64,000 nucleotides of DNA from Litchfieldia alkalitelluris (GTDB taxonomy: Bacteria; Bacillota; Bacilli; Bacillales; Bacillaceae_L). This document shows positions 35,476-45,451 of the stretch, in pieces; the stretch's first letter is position 1, and every line of letters begins with the position of its first letter. A model generated the notes under the pieces. That model worked only from the letters and a program-made list of their open reading frames with translations. It did no database searches and was not told where the DNA came from. The position numbers were made by a program, and so were the translations under genes. The DNA lies in NCBI RefSeq assembly GCF_002019645.1, contig NZ_KV917374.1, positions 4,484,661 through 4,548,660 of the forward strand. The letters are read 5' to 3'.

Positions 35476-36715
35476 TTCGGACGGCTTGGGGACCAAAAGA
35501 TCAAAACCTGTCTGAAGTCGGAGCAAGTTCGGACAGCTATGGGACCAAAAGATCAAAACCTGTCTGAAGTCAGATCAGGTTCGGACAGCTATGGGACCAA
35601 AAGATCAAAACCTGTCTGAAGTCAGAGCAGGTTCGGACAGCTATGGGACCAAAAGATCAAAAGCTGTCTGAAGTCGGAGCAGGTTCGGACAGCTTGGACC
35701 CCAAAAGATCAAAAGCTGTCCGAAGTCAAGGTAAGTTCGGACAGCTTGGACCCCAAAAGTTCAAAAGCTGTCCGAAGTCAAGGTAAGTTCGGACAGCTTG
35801 GACCCCAATAAATCAAAAGCTGTCCGAAGTCAAGGTAAGTTCGGACAGCTTGGACCCCAATAAATCAAAAGCTGTCCGAAGTCGGAGCAGGTTCGGACAG
35901 CTTGGACCCCAATAAATCAAAAGCTGTCCGAAGTCAAGGTAAGTTCGGACAGCTTAGGGACCAATAGATCAAAAGCTGTCTGAAGTCGGAGCAGGTTCGG
36001 ACAGCTTGGACCCCAATAAATCAAAAGCTGTCCGAAGTCAAGGTAAGTTCGGACAGCTTAGGGACCAATAGATCAAAACCTGTCTGAAGTCGGAGCAAGT
36101 TCGGACAGCTATGGGACCAAAAGATCAAAAGCTGTCGAAGTCGGAGCAGGTTCGGACAGCTTGGACCCCAATAAATCAAAAGCTGTCCGAAGTCGGAGCA
36201 AGTTCGGACAGCTATGGGACCAAAAGATCAAAACCTGTCTGAAGTCAGATCAGGTTCGGACAGCTATGGGACCAAAAGATCAAAAGCTGTCGAAGTTGGA
36301 GCAGGTTCGGACAGCTTGGACCCCAAAAGATCAAAAGCTGTCCGAAGTCAAGGTAAGTTCGGACAGCTTGGACCCCTATAAATCAAAAGCTGTCCGAAGT
36401 CAAGGTAAGTTCGGACAGCTCGGACCCCAATAAATCAAAAGCTGTCCGAAGTCAAGGTAAGTTCGGACAGCTTAGGGACCAATAGATCAAAAGCTGTCTG
36501 AAGTCGGAGCAGGTTCGGACAGCTTGGACCCCAATAGATCAAAAGCTGTCTGAAGTCGGAGCAGGTTCGGACAGCTTGGACCCCAATAAATCAAAAGCTG
36601 TCCGAAGTCAAGGTAAGTTCGGACAGCTTAGGGACCAATAGATCAAAAGCTGTCCGAAGTCGGAGCAAGTTCGGACAGCTTGGACCCCAATAGATCAAAA
36701 GCTGCCCGAACACAT
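35476..36715. repeat. Array of 24 tandem 52-nt hairpin units
   Basis: TTCGGAC starts occur at 35476, 35528, 35580, 35632 and then every 52 nt to 36670; only two steps (to 36151 and to 36306) are 51 nt, both from the same one-base deletion. Each unit holds TTCGGACAGCT and its inverse AGCTGTC(C/T)GAA about 19 nt apart, a 41-nt hairpin, plus an 11-nt linker of two main types (GTCGGAGCAG or GTCAAGGTAA). Loops are of three types (TGGACCCC, ATGGGACC, TAGGGACC). No variable spacers, so not CRISPR; 52 is not a multiple of 3, so not a coding repeat. Confidence 0.95.
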
Positions 36716-36743
36716 AAGAAATACCAAGAAAGTAATCTATGCT

Positions 36744-36815
36744 AGACCCCACAGGAGAATCTACGGCGAGAAGGCCGCCTCACCGCTCTGCCAGCTGAAA
36801 GGGCGTGAACCGCAA
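36744..36815. repeat. Degenerate inverted copy of the GC-rich dispersed repeat
   Basis: AGACCCCACAGGAG followed by GGCGAGAAGGCCGCCTCACC resembles the reverse complement of 20288-20425, with decay. It lies between the 52-nt array and thiE. Confidence 0.45.
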
Positions 36816-36868
36816 GCGTATTGCACTTACTCAACTATTTATTATCTGTTTAGCCAAGAGCTTATTAT

Positions 36869-37531
36869 TTAAATAGATTCTACATTCAAATCTGGAGTAG
36901 TTAATTCCACCGACAAAACCTCTGCCGCTGACTTAGAATCAACACTCTTACTTATAGCAGAAACAACAGCCACACCATCTGCTCCAGCTTCAATCACAGG
37001 CCTAATTAACCCTGTTCCAATCCCCCCGATACCTACAATAGGAAGAACTAACCCAGCCTCACGCATTTCCTTTATCATGTTCGGCCCCATAACATCTCTT
37101 GCATCTTCTTTTGTTTTTGTTTCATACATTGGCCCAACACCAATATAATCTGCACCTTTTTCGATTGCATACAATGCTTCTTCTAAATCATGAGCTGATA
37201 CACCAAGAATCAATTTGCCTATTTTTGCTCTAACCTCCGACACTGGCTCATCTTCTTGTCCAATATGAACCCCATCTGCACCAATCTCAATTGCTAAATC
37301 AACATCATCATTCACAATAAAAGGCACATTATTTTCTTGACATATTTGTTGCAAATCTTGTGCAAGCTGCTTTTTCTCTAAGCCTTCTAATGCACCTTTA
37401 CCTTTTTCACGAAATTGAAAAAGAGTAACTCCACCAGCAATTGCTTCTCTTAATACTTCTCTTGGGTCACGATCACAGTTCGGGCTCCCCATTACAAAGT
37501 ATAGTTTTAAAGTCTTTTTTAGCGATTCCAT
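36869..37531 (-). CDS. thiE: Thiamin-phosphate synthase
   Basis: A 220-residue TIM-barrel enzyme joining HMP pyrophosphate and thiazole phosphate into thiamin phosphate. Motifs: LFQFREKGKG, FIVNDDVDLA, DGVHIGQEDEP, LGVSAH, DYIGVGPMYETKTKEDA and IVGIGGI. Its ATG shares one base with the thiD stop (TAATG). Last gene of the thi cluster; the catalytic signature separates it from the TenI-like paralogue at 41686. Confidence 0.95.
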   Translation of the reverse strand: MESLKKTLKLYFVMGSPNCDRDPREVLREAIAGGVTLFQFREKGKGALEGLEKKQLAQDLQQICQENNVPFIVNDDVDLAIEIGADGVHIGQEDEPVSEVRAKIGKLILGVSAHDLEEALYAIEKGADYIGVGPMYETKTKEDARDVMGPNMIKEMREAGLVLPIVGIGGIGTGLIRPVIEAGADGVAVVSAISKSVDSKSAAEVLSVELTTPDLNVESI

Positions 37532-38334
37532 TATTCTTTCTCACCTCGATTACGATATGCCCAATGGTTGGTTGGTCCATGACCAGCACCAATGCCTAAT
37601 GTATCTTCAATGGCAGCTTGAATAAATGCTTTTGCAACGACTACTGCATCTTTGACAGAATTACCTTTTGCTAATTCAGCTGTTATTGCAGCTGCAAAAG
37701 TACAACCCGTTCCATGAGTATGCTTTGTTTCTGTACGAGCAGCTGTAAACAACTCAAACTGATTGCCATCATATAAAAGATCTGTTACCTCATGCCCTTG
37801 ACCATGCCCACCTTTAATTACAACATTCTTAGCACCTAGTTGATAGATTACTTCTGCCGCACGTTTTCGGTCATCAAGAGACTCTATTGGAAAGCCAACG
37901 ATAACTTCTGCCTCTGGAATATTTGGAGTGATTACATGAGCGAGTGGGATAAGATGGGTTTTAAGTGCACCTACAGCTTCTTCTTGTAACAACGGTGCTC
38001 CTCCCTTGGCAACCATGACTGGATCGACCACAAGATTTTGTAAATTGAATTCCTTAATTTGAGCTGATACAGCTTCGATTAACTCACTACTAAAAAGCAT
38101 ACCAGTCTTAATTGCATTAGGATGGAGGTCCTCAGCAATTGATTTAATTTGTTGTACTACCGCTTCTATTGGTAAGGGGTATACGCCTTGTACTCCAAGC
38201 GTGTTTTGTGCAGTCACTGCAGTGATTGCTGACATTCCAAAGACCTGTAATTCCTGGAATGTTTTTAAATCTGCTTGAATTCCTGCACCTCCCCCACTGT
38301 CTGATCCTGCGATTGTCAAAGCTTTTACGACCAT
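37531..38334 (-). CDS. thiD: Hydroxymethylpyrimidine/phosphomethylpyrimidine kinase
   Basis: A 267-residue ribokinase-fold enzyme phosphorylating HMP and HMP phosphate. Motifs: TIAGSDSGGGAGIQADLKTF at the start, VDPVMVAKGG, VVIKGGHG and the anion-hole HGTGCTFAAAI. RBS GGGAGG before ATG 38334. Preceded by a 218-nt gap holding a long inverted repeat, so thiD-thiE may be partly uncoupled from the upstream genes. Confidence 0.95.
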   Translation of the reverse strand: MVVKALTIAGSDSGGGAGIQADLKTFQELQVFGMSAITAVTAQNTLGVQGVYPLPIEAVVQQIKSIAEDLHPNAIKTGMLFSSELIEAVSAQIKEFNLQNLVVDPVMVAKGGAPLLQEEAVGALKTHLIPLAHVITPNIPEAEVIVGFPIESLDDRKRAAEVIYQLGAKNVVIKGGHGQGHEVTDLLYDGNQFELFTAARTETKHTHGTGCTFAAAITAELAKGNSVKDAVVVAKAFIQAAIEDTLGIGAGHGPTNHWAYRNRGEKE

Positions 38335-38413
38335 AACAAAAAACCTCCCACTGGTGTTGAAACATATCCTATAGTATTATTTGTCCATTACACTTTATTG
38401 TTAGATTCGCTAA

Positions 38414-38508
38414 AATCCGCTCCCCTCCTGAGGTACAGACCAAAATCCTCACTTCATTTTAAAGATGAGAAACTTATATAGGTCTTTTACACAGGAGTGT
38501 TGCGGATT
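38414..38508. repeat. 95-bp nested inverted repeat between thiF and thiD
   Basis: Four nested complementary segments: AATCCGC (38414) with GCGGATT (38502), CTCCTG (38425) with CAGGAG (38492), AGACC (38437) with GGTCT (38481), CTCA (38448) with TGAG (38466). A long imperfect hairpin, processing site or small element; no THI-box is seen in it. Confidence 0.6.
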
Positions 38509-38552
38509 CAACTTTTTCCCTTATCTAAAAAACGTTATTCTCATCGGTTCAT

Positions 38553-39572
38553 TTATCCAATGTATCTATGATATAACGTCTTGGCTTCTGAAATATTTTT
38601 CGTTCCATGAACAAGAACACGTCCATCTTGAAAGATGACTAATCGATGAGAACCTATTGCAAAAGATAATAGATAAGGATTTTTTTCTATTTTACCACCT
38701 TGAGCAGAAAGAATCTTCTCGAGGGCTATTAAATCTCGTTGTAGTTTTTGCGGTGGACGAATTTGAACAGTATCTCTACCACATAATACGGCCGTCTTTG
38801 TTACATTAGTATATGACAAAAACGGAAATGTTGGATTCTCTCCACAAGATAAGCATGTCTTCTTTTTGATTTTATCAACATTTATGGCTGTATGTTGATT
38901 CCTCCATAAATCAAAGGATACTAGTTTTTTTCGTAAAGATTCATAGTCACCTACTAGTAGCTTCAAGGCTTCTGTCACCTGATAGGCTACAACCATACCT
39001 ACTGCTGGGGAGATAATTCCTGCAGTATCACAAGTTAGTCCGCCCATAGGGACAGTTTCTAACAAGCAGTTAAGACACGGAGTTTGTCCCGGAATAATTG
39101 TATAGCTTATGCCATAACTCCCCACGCAAGCACCATAAATCCAAGGTATATTGTATTTTTGTGAGGCATCATTAATGAGCATTCTTGTATCAAAGTTATC
39201 TGTTGCATCCATAATTAAGTCAACATTTGCTGTTAATTCTTCGATTTCCTCAATAGATACATCCATGACAAAAGAGCTAATATTTACGTCTGAATTAATA
39301 TGCTTTAGGCGTTTTTCAGCCGCTATTGCTTTTGGTAGCCTTTCTGTTGCATCTTCTTCATTATAAAGGTTTTGTCTTTGAAGATTACTCCACTCTACAT
39401 AATCTCGATCAACAATTGTAATTTTACCAATTCCCGCTCGGACAAGGCCTTCGGCGCTGCCTGTACCTAATGCACCAGCCCCAATAATTAGAACATGACT
39501 TTCTCTGATTTTTTTCTGACCTTCTACTCCGATTGGAGAAAACAACTCCTGTCTGGAATAACGTTCACTCAA
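38553..39572 (-). CDS. thiF: ThiF, ThiS adenylyltransferase (E1-like)
   Basis: A 339-residue MoeB/ThiF enzyme activating the C-terminal glycine of ThiS. Rossmann motif [13 protein letters not shown], the [10 protein letters not shown] loop, [10 protein letters not shown] and two zinc Cys pairs (CLNC and CLSC) are present, followed by a C-terminal extension of about 90 residues. The TTG start overlaps the thiG stop (TTGA). Order thiO-thiS-thiG-thiF is as in B. subtilis. Confidence 0.92.
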   Translation of the reverse strand: MSERYSRQELFSPIGVEGQKKIRESHVLIIGAGALGTGSAEGLVRAGIGKITIVDRDYVEWSNLQRQNLYNEEDATERLPKAIAAEKRLKHINSDVNISSFVMDVSIEEIEELTANVDLIMDATDNFDTRMLINDASQKYNIPWIYGACVGSYGISYTIIPGQTPCLNCLLETVPMGGLTCDTAGIISPAVGMVVAYQVTEALKLLVGDYESLRKKLVSFDLWRNQHTAINVDKIKKKTCLSCGENPTFPFLSYTNVTKTAVLCGRDTVQIRPPQKLQRDLIALEKILSAQGGKIEKNPYLLSFAIGSHRLVIFQDGRVLVHGTKNISEAKTLYHRYIG

Positions 39573-40336
39573 CTAATGCTCATTCCTTCCATTGGGCTAC
39601 TTGCTGTTGCATAACGCTTCTTTGGAATTCGACCTGCTTCAAATCCTAAACGACCTGCTTCGATCGCCAATTTCATAGCTTTAGCCATTTTCACTGGATC
39701 GGCTGCACCAGAAACAGCTGTATTTAATAAAACACCATCCGCACCTAATTCCATTGCAATAGCTGCATCAGAAGGTGTACCAACACCAGCATCTACAATG
39801 ACTGGAACACTTGATTGTTCGATAATAAAACTTAAATTTAATGGATTTATAATCCCTTGACCGGAGCCAATTGGAGAAGCTCCAGGCATGATTGCGTGAC
39901 ATCCTAACTCTTCAAGTCTTCTGGCAAGAAGAACATCATCTGATGTATATGGTAAAACAATAAAGCCTTCTTTTAATAATTCTTCTGATGCCTTTAATGT
40001 TTCTATTGGATCTGGTAATAATGTTTTTTGACAACCGATCACTTCCACCTTAATCATATCACAAAGTCCTGAAGCCTTTGCTAATTTTGCAATTCGAACT
40101 GCTTCCTCAGCTGTTTTTGCTCCAGCTGTATTTGGTAATAAGGTATATCTGTCTAAATCTAGTTTTTCCAAAAAGTTAGGTTGACTTTCTTCAAATATAT
40201 TCATTCTTCTCACTGCAAACGTTAAGATTTCAGCCTCTGAAACTGCAACAGCTTCCTTCTGAATATCAAAGTTAGGATACTTTCCTGTTCCTAATAATAA
40301 TCTTGATGAAAATTCATAATGTCCGATTTTTAACAT
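39569..40336 (-). CDS. thiG: Thiazole synthase
   Basis: A 255-residue TIM barrel forming the thiazole phosphate from deoxyxylulose phosphate, dehydroglycine and ThiS thiocarboxylate. Landmarks: [11 protein letters not shown], the catalytic Lys in [41 protein letters not shown] and [12 protein letters not shown] 40336 has GGAGG upstream, one base after the thiS stop; overlaps thiF by 4 nt. Confidence 0.96.
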   Translation of the reverse strand: MLKIGHYEFSSRLLLGTGKYPNFDIQKEAVAVSEAEILTFAVRRMNIFEESQPNFLEKLDLDRYTLLPNTAGAKTAEEAVRIAKLAKASGLCDMIKVEVIGCQKTLLPDPIETLKASEELLKEGFIVLPYTSDDVLLARRLEELGCHAIMPGASPIGSGQGIINPLNLSFIIEQSSVPVIVDAGVGTPSDAAIAMELGADGVLLNTAVSGAADPVKMAKAMKLAIEAGRLGFEAGRIPKKRYATASSPMEGMSIS

Positions 40337-40337
40337 G

Positions 40338-40541
40338 TCATCCGCCTCCTACAAAATGTACGATCTCGATTCGATCTTTATCTTCTAATCGTGTTTCTTG
40401 ATGTTCTACTTTTTCTAAAATCGTTTCATTTAGCTCAATAATAACGACTTTTTTTTCTAATCCATAATGCTCCAAAAGCATAGAAACAGTGTTTACTGTT
40501 TCAGGAACAGTTACTTGTTCCCCGTTGATGATTAATTCCAT
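40338..40541 (-). CDS. thiS: ThiS, sulfur carrier protein
   Basis: A 67-residue ubiquitin-fold sulfur carrier ending in [10 protein letters not shown]; the terminal Gly-Gly is adenylated by ThiF and becomes the thiocarboxylate. The start at ATG 40541 has AGGAG 8 nt upstream; an in-frame GTG three codons earlier overlaps the RBS. Confidence 0.93.
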   Translation of the reverse strand: MELIINGEQVTVPETVNTVSMLLEHYGLEKKVVIIELNETILEKVEHQETRLEDKDRIEIVHFVGGG

Positions 40542-40558
40542 GACATTCACTCCTACAA

Positions 40559-41680
40559 TTAAACTTGTGTTTCGGTCTGGCGATTTAGTCTAAATGGGGA
40601 TAAATCATAATTATTTTTACCTTCAATCAAATCTGCAACAATATGCCCTGTAATTGGCGCTAATAAGATACCATTCCGATAATGTCCTGTTGCTATAAAT
40701 AAACCTTCATAATCTGGGTGTTGTCCTAAATATGGAAGACCGTCTTTTGTTTGTGGTCTAATACCAGCCCAAGCCTTCTCCCATCTCGCTTCTCCAATAG
40801 AAGGTAAAATCCTAGTTGCCTTTTCCATTAATGATCTTATACCATCCATTGAAACCGATTGATTAAATGTATCTGGCTTTACTGTAGCACCTACAATAAT
40901 CCTACCGCCTCGTTTTGGAACAAGGTAACAATCATGAGAAAAGATCGTACTACTAATTAAAGGAGTATGAGTTATCACTGAAAAGCATTCTCCCTTAACA
41001 GGATAAGCGTCTATCTTTGTGATATCATCTGCTAGCAAATTGCTACTCCATGCTCCGTTAGCCACTATTACTTTCTCAGAATAAAAAGTTCCCTCACTGG
41101 TTTTAACACCTATAATCCTCCCAGCTTCTCGTAAAAGAGAATAGACTTCAGTAAACTCTCGTATATCCGCCCCAAGAGCTGCTGCTGCTTTAATAAACGC
41201 TAATGATAAATTAGGAGCTGAAACCTGTCCATCATTTGGTAGATACATCGCACCATTAATTTCGCTTGAAAGATTAGGTTCCTTATTTATAAGTTCATTC
41301 CCGGTAACCCATTTCACCTGTTCTCCTACCTGTTGATGAAAATTTATAATTTTCCTGTATTCATCTTCAGTTTCTTGAGAAAACGCAATTTTGTACATGC
41401 CTTTATTTATAAACTCTATATCGATTTGTGTTAATTCTTTTAATTCCTCAGCTATCACGGGAAACATGGCTCTACTTCTTCTAGCTAACTGAAATAATGG
41501 GCCCTCCTGATCAAACTCAGCTCCTGCAGCTAGCATTCCTGCTGCTGCACTTGATGCTTTACTAACCACTTGATCTTTTTCTAAAACTAGAACTTTATGA
41601 CCCCTTTTTGCTAGATTATAAGAAATAGATCCTCCATTTACTCCACCACCAATAACGATACAATCATATACAATACTCAA
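40559..41680 (-). CDS. thiO: Glycine oxidase
   Basis: A 373-residue FAD-dependent oxidase supplying dehydroglycine for thiazole formation. The dinucleotide motif IGGGVNGGSISYNLAKRG is at residues 10-27; KASSAAAGMLAAG, GQVSAPNLSLAF and the C-terminal GHYRNGILLAPITG fit ThiO. TTG start at 41680 with AGGAGG 9 nt upstream; only 5 nt after tenI. Confidence 0.94.
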   Translation of the reverse strand: MSIVYDCIVIGGGVNGGSISYNLAKRGHKVLVLEKDQVVSKASSAAAGMLAAGAEFDQEGPLFQLARRSRAMFPVIAEELKELTQIDIEFINKGMYKIAFSQETEDEYRKIINFHQQVGEQVKWVTGNELINKEPNLSSEINGAMYLPNDGQVSAPNLSLAFIKAAAALGADIREFTEVYSLLREAGRIIGVKTSEGTFYSEKVIVANGAWSSNLLADDITKIDAYPVKGECFSVITHTPLISSTIFSHDCYLVPKRGGRIIVGATVKPDTFNQSVSMDGIRSLMEKATRILPSIGEARWEKAWAGIRPQTKDGLPYLGQHPDYEGLFIATGHYRNGILLAPITGHIVADLIEGKNNYDLSPFRLNRQTETQV

Positions 41681-41685
41681 ATGCT

Positions 41686-42297
41686 TTAACCTCCTTGGTG
41701 TAATTGTGTCGCATATTCCTTAACAACCTTTAATGGGTCACTAGCTTCTAATACACCAGACATAACTGCAACTCCACTAGCACCCACTTTTATTAATTCA
41801 GAAACATGGATAGGTTTGATTCCACCAATAGCAATTACCGGTATTTGTGCATTTCTTGTTAGTTCACGTAGACCTTCCGTACCTCTTGGCAATAAACCTT
41901 GCTTGGATCTTGTTTCGAAAATATGGCCATAAATAGCAAAATCTGCACCAGCCTTAGATACATTATTAAGTTCTTCTAGTGAATGAACTGAACTTCCTAC
42001 TAACAATGAAGGGAATTTTCTTTTTACAAGCTCAACCGGTAAACTATGGAAAGCTAGTTGAACTCCAGCAGTATTTAACGTAATCGCAACATCAATACGG
42101 TCATTAATAATCACTTTTGATAAAGGAACTTTTAACTGAGTTAATAGGTTAATAGCTTGGAAATGTTCATTTGCAGTCCATGTTCTTTCCCTGATATGAA
42201 AATATGTTACATACTCATGAATGGAAGATGCGATATGACAAAATCTCTCGATTGACTGTTGCCCATTTGATATAATATGTAGCTCAAGATGTTTCAT
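41686..42297 (-). CDS. tenI: TenI, thiazole tautomerase
   Basis: A 203-residue ThiE-fold protein that aromatises the thiazole carboxylate phosphate without catalysing the ThiE reaction. Features FHIRERTW, VIINDRIDVA, GSSVHSLEE, YGHIFETRSKQGLLPRG and IAIGGI; the diphosphate-binding residues of ThiE differ. ATG 42297 with AGGAG. Cotranscribed with thiOSGF; the 95-nt gap to ykoC holds a dispersed repeat. Confidence 0.9.
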   Translation of the reverse strand: MKHLELHIISNGQQSIERFCHIASSIHEYVTYFHIRERTWTANEHFQAINLLTQLKVPLSKVIINDRIDVAITLNTAGVQLAFHSLPVELVKRKFPSLLVGSSVHSLEELNNVSKAGADFAIYGHIFETRSKQGLLPRGTEGLRELTRNAQIPVIAIGGIKPIHVSELIKVGASGVAVMSGVLEASDPLKVVKEYATQLHQGG

Positions 42298-42345
42298 AGA
42301 TTACTCCTAACTAGATGAACTTGACGAATAAATTAAGTGTAAGTA

Positions 42346-42396
42346 CCTATTTTCACTCTCCATGGTGCGAAATACATATTTAGCTTGGATGTCTAC
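42346..42396. repeat. CCATGGTGC dispersed repeat, copy 2
   Basis: Core CTCCATGGTGCGAAAT...TTAGCTTGGATGTCTA. Sits between ykoC and tenI; its distal end includes the ykoC stop codon, suggesting the repeat replaced the original gene end. Confidence 0.65.
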
Positions 42397-43196
42397 CCAG
42401 CATAGCGCACATCTGTGATGTGAACATATGGATAGTGATTAGCTATATAATAAGAGCCTGAAAGAATGATTAATAGATAGAACAAAAAGATTAAATCAAA
42501 TTTAGAGTAACTAAGTTTATAAAAGTAAGTTCTACCTTTTGTATCTGTGAAACGCTTTGCTTCCATCGCAATGGCAATTCTATGTGCTCTCCTAATACTC
42601 TGGGACAACATCGGAATAGAATACGATTTTAATTTTTGATAAAAAGCAGAAAGCCCCTTTTGATCTTGAACTCCACGTACCTTCATGGCATATCTCAGTG
42701 TTTGCATTTCTTCTATCATTATAGGTAAAATCCTTATAGCAGCCATAAAGCTATAGGCATATTTGGGTTTCAGCTTAAGTTGTTGCATTAATGAATAGAA
42801 TAAAAAAACGGGTCTTGTTGTTAAAGCAAAGACTATCCCAAGTAATCCAAAAGTTAGTCCACGAAATCCTAAATGAATCCCTCGAAAGAAACTCTCTTCA
42901 GTAATATGGATTAACCCCCACTTAAACCAAGTCGTATCACCTTTCCCAAAAAAAATCATCGATGTGGAAGAAGTAATAAATATGATTATGAATGGGATAG
43001 AGATTAACATAAGTCTTTTCCAGGGATGACCTGTAAAAAAGAAATAAAGGAATGACATCCCAATTGTATAATTTATAATTACATTGATATTATGGATAAA
43101 TAATATTCCTACAAATAAAATCATGATTATGACTAGTTTAAAACTAGGATTAATTTTGTGTAACCATGTTTCATTAGAAGAAAAATCCAGTTGCAT
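42393..43196 (-). CDS. YkoC-like ECF transporter transmembrane (T) component
   Basis: A 267-residue membrane protein with about five helices and the cytoplasmic coupling region typical of EcfT/CbiQ proteins (RILPIMIEEMQTLRYAMKVRG and SIRRAHRIAIAMEAKRF). Forms, with the neighbouring ATPase and S component, an ECF importer for a thiamin precursor (hydroxymethylpyrimidine type). ATG with AGGAGG. Preceded by a 149-nt gap after ykoD with no visible promoter. Confidence 0.88.
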   Translation of the reverse strand: MQLDFSSNETWLHKINPSFKLVIIMILFVGILFIHNINVIINYTIGMSFLYFFFTGHPWKRLMLISIPFIIIFITSSTSMIFFGKGDTTWFKWGLIHITEESFFRGIHLGFRGLTFGLLGIVFALTTRPVFLFYSLMQQLKLKPKYAYSFMAAIRILPIMIEEMQTLRYAMKVRGVQDQKGLSAFYQKLKSYSIPMLSQSIRRAHRIAIAMEAKRFTDTKGRTYFYKLSYSKFDLIFLFYLLIILSGSYYIANHYPYVHITDVRYAG

Positions 43197-43345
43197 ACGT
43201 ATATCCTCCTAGTGAACTCCAACAAGTGCTTAATTCAATTTTCAGAGTAAACTTTATTCCTCTTAAAGGTATAGAAATCACTAAGAATAAAGTACACTGG
43301 CATTTTATCTTCGAAGATCTATCCCATTAGCTTTACTAAAGATGA

Positions 43346-44821
43346 TTACGACTCTACCAATTGTCTTTCAGTGTGGAGACGTTTAGTATAAATGGAAGCA
43401 CTAACATCTTCAGTTAGTTTCCCTTTTTCAATGATCCACACTCTGGAAACAAAGTACTTTACAATATCAAGATCATGAGTAACCATAATAATGGTTGTTC
43501 CTTTCTCTCTCCAAGCTTCTAATTGCTCTAAAATGGCAAAAGTATTCTTAGCGTCTTGACCAAAAGTAGGTTCATCCAATAACAAAATTGGTTGCTCTTT
43601 AACAATAGCAGCAGCTACACTAAGTCTTCGCTTTTGCCCCATTGAAAGTTGATATGGATGATTATCCTTCCGTGAATCTAAATGATAAAAGTTTAGTAAC
43701 TCTTTTACTCTATCTTCTATTTTTTCTTCAGTCCATTTATCTAATCGTAGTGTGTAGGCAATCTCATCATATACAGAATTTGTGACAAACTGAAACTCTG
43801 GATTTTGAAAAACAAAAGTGACGTAATCTGTTATTTTTTTTATTTGTTTTTCATCTTCTTCAAAAATTTGATAAGAGCCTTTTGTCTTTATAAGTTTCAT
43901 CAGAGAATGTAAAAGTGTGCTCTTACCTGCTCCGTTATCTCCTAGAACAGCTATCCATTCACCAGGTTTTACATTCACATGATCAACCTCGATTTTCTTT
44001 TCTTTCCCACGATACCCTGAAAAATCTGTAAGTGTAATACTACTCTCTGTTTCGATTGAAGCAATTTGGGGTGTTTGTTTTTTCGAATAGCAAATATAAT
44101 CTTCCCACACGCCTGGGTACCAAATCCCTTCTGTAATAAGAAAGTCTTTGTAGTTTTGAAATATTGCTTCTTTCTGACCATCAGCGATGATTTCACCATT
44201 ATTATTCATTAAAATGACTCTATCAACGATTCCAATAATATGTTCAATTTTATGTTCCACAATGATTAAGGTTTTATCCTCTGATACCTTCTTAATAGTA
44301 TTCCAGACCTCTTTCGTCCCATCTGGATCAAGCATAGCAGTTGGTTCATCAAGAAACATAACATCAGGTTCAAGTGCGAGAACTGAAGCAATAGCCAATC
44401 TTTGCTTCATTCCTCCTGAGAGTGTTTGAATGTTTGTGTGAATATTTTTAAAATCAAGTCCTACTTGCTCTAAATAATACCGAATATATTTCTCCATCTT
44501 CTCACGTGGTACTCGAAGATTTTCTAACACAAATGCTATTTCTTCATCAATATATGGCATACAAAATTGTGAGTCAGGGTCTTGAAATAAAAACCCCCAA
44601 GATTCTGGAGTCTTGATTTCATCAGCCTTTATCGGGACCTCAACCGAATTAGGAATTAATCCAGTTAATACTTGTAGGAGGGTAGATTTCCCTGAACCTG
44701 AGGGTCCAAGGATTAGTACCTTTTCTCCTTTAGAAAAAGAAAGGGATAAATCCTTGAATAACAAGGATTCAGCCCCTGGAAATTTTAAACGCAGATTAGT
44801 TACACTTGCTATCGTTGTCAT
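43346..44821 (-). CDS. YkoD-like ECF transporter ATPase (duplicated ABC domain)
   Basis: A 491-residue fusion of two ECF ATPase domains. The first carries GPSGSGKST (about 39-47), LSGGMKQR and FLDEPTAMLDP; the second carries GDNGAGKST (about 297), LSMGQKRR and LLDEPTFGQDA, with THDLD as H-loop. In YkoEDC of B. subtilis this protein powers thiamin-precursor uptake. It follows ykoE by 20 nt. Confidence 0.92.
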   Translation of the reverse strand: MTTIASVTNLRLKFPGAESLLFKDLSLSFSKGEKVLILGPSGSGKSTLLQVLTGLIPNSVEVPIKADEIKTPESWGFLFQDPDSQFCMPYIDEEIAFVLENLRVPREKMEKYIRYYLEQVGLDFKNIHTNIQTLSGGMKQRLAIASVLALEPDVMFLDEPTAMLDPDGTKEVWNTIKKVSEDKTLIIVEHKIEHIIGIVDRVILMNNNGEIIADGQKEAIFQNYKDFLITEGIWYPGVWEDYICYSKKQTPQIASIETESSITLTDFSGYRGKEKKIEVDHVNVKPGEWIAVLGDNGAGKSTLLHSLMKLIKTKGSYQIFEEDEKQIKKITDYVTFVFQNPEFQFVTNSVYDEIAYTLRLDKWTEEKIEDRVKELLNFYHLDSRKDNHPYQLSMGQKRRLSVAAAIVKEQPILLLDEPTFGQDAKNTFAILEQLEAWREKGTTIIMVTHDLDIVKYFVSRVWIIEKGKLTEDVSASIYTKRLHTERQLVES

Positions 44822-44841
44822 TAAAACACCTCTAAAATCTA

Positions 44842-45420
44842 CTAGTCTAGAGCTTTATAATCTTCACTTGATGCTGGTCGAACAAGATTTGTAACACCTG
44901 TTTTTTCCAATGCTTTTACAATTAAGTAAGCAAAAATACCAGCAATAATAATAGCGCCAACAAATCTAGCTCCGAACATTAGTAATAAATTCCACAGCGC
45001 TAAGTCACCAACATATCCATAATAATAGTCAACAATAATTGACCCCACTGTCGCAGCTACTGCAGCTAAACATACTGTAAAGATATCAAATTTTTTATAT
45101 CTAAATGCTGCAAATACTAGTTCAGCACCTAATCCCTGTGCAATACCAAACACCAGGGTAGTTGCACCCCATTCTCCACCGAAAATAAACTCTCCATGTG
45201 CCGCAGCAACCTCTGCTAACAATGCCACACCTGGTTTGCGAATAATTAAGAATGCGACTGTCGCAGCAATAAACCACATCCCATATATTAACTGTTCAAT
45301 TTGAAGACCTAATGTTGCGGCAACACCATATAAAGGACCCCAAAGTTTATAAACTAAACCAAATATTAATGCGATAATGATTGTTACTAAAATATCAGTT
45401 AACTTTAACCCTTTTTTCAT
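44842..45420 (-). CDS. YkoE-like substrate-binding (S) component for a thiamin precursor
   Basis: A 192-residue membrane protein with five or six helices (LTDILVTIIIALIFGLVY, GMWFIAATVAFLIIR, VGAIIIAGIFAYLIVKAL), matching YkoE, the S component of the HMP importer. The conserved AEVAAAHGEFIFGGEWG stretch marks the family. Between tenA and ykoD under the TPP riboswitch. Confidence 0.92.
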   Translation of the reverse strand: MKKGLKLTDILVTIIIALIFGLVYKLWGPLYGVAATLGLQIEQLIYGMWFIAATVAFLIIRKPGVALLAEVAAAHGEFIFGGEWGATTLVFGIAQGLGAELVFAAFRYKKFDIFTVCLAAVAATVGSIIVDYYYGYVGDLALWNLLLMFGARFVGAIIIAGIFAYLIVKALEKTGVTNLVRPASSEDYKALD

Positions 45421-45451
45421 AGTATTTACTCCTCTATTTAATTTTAGTTAT

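Noticed and set aside
36161-36433. 90-codon ORF on the plus strand inside the 52-nt array
   Set aside because: It is pure repeat sequence, 52 nt is not a multiple of three, and there is no RBS.
35476-36715. CRISPR array
   Set aside because: Repeats are contiguous with no variable spacers; the 11-nt linkers are of two main recurring types and no cas genes are nearby.
38335-38552. Second THI-box upstream of thiD
   Set aside because: No CTGAGA or ACCTGATCTGG core; only the nested inverted repeat is present.
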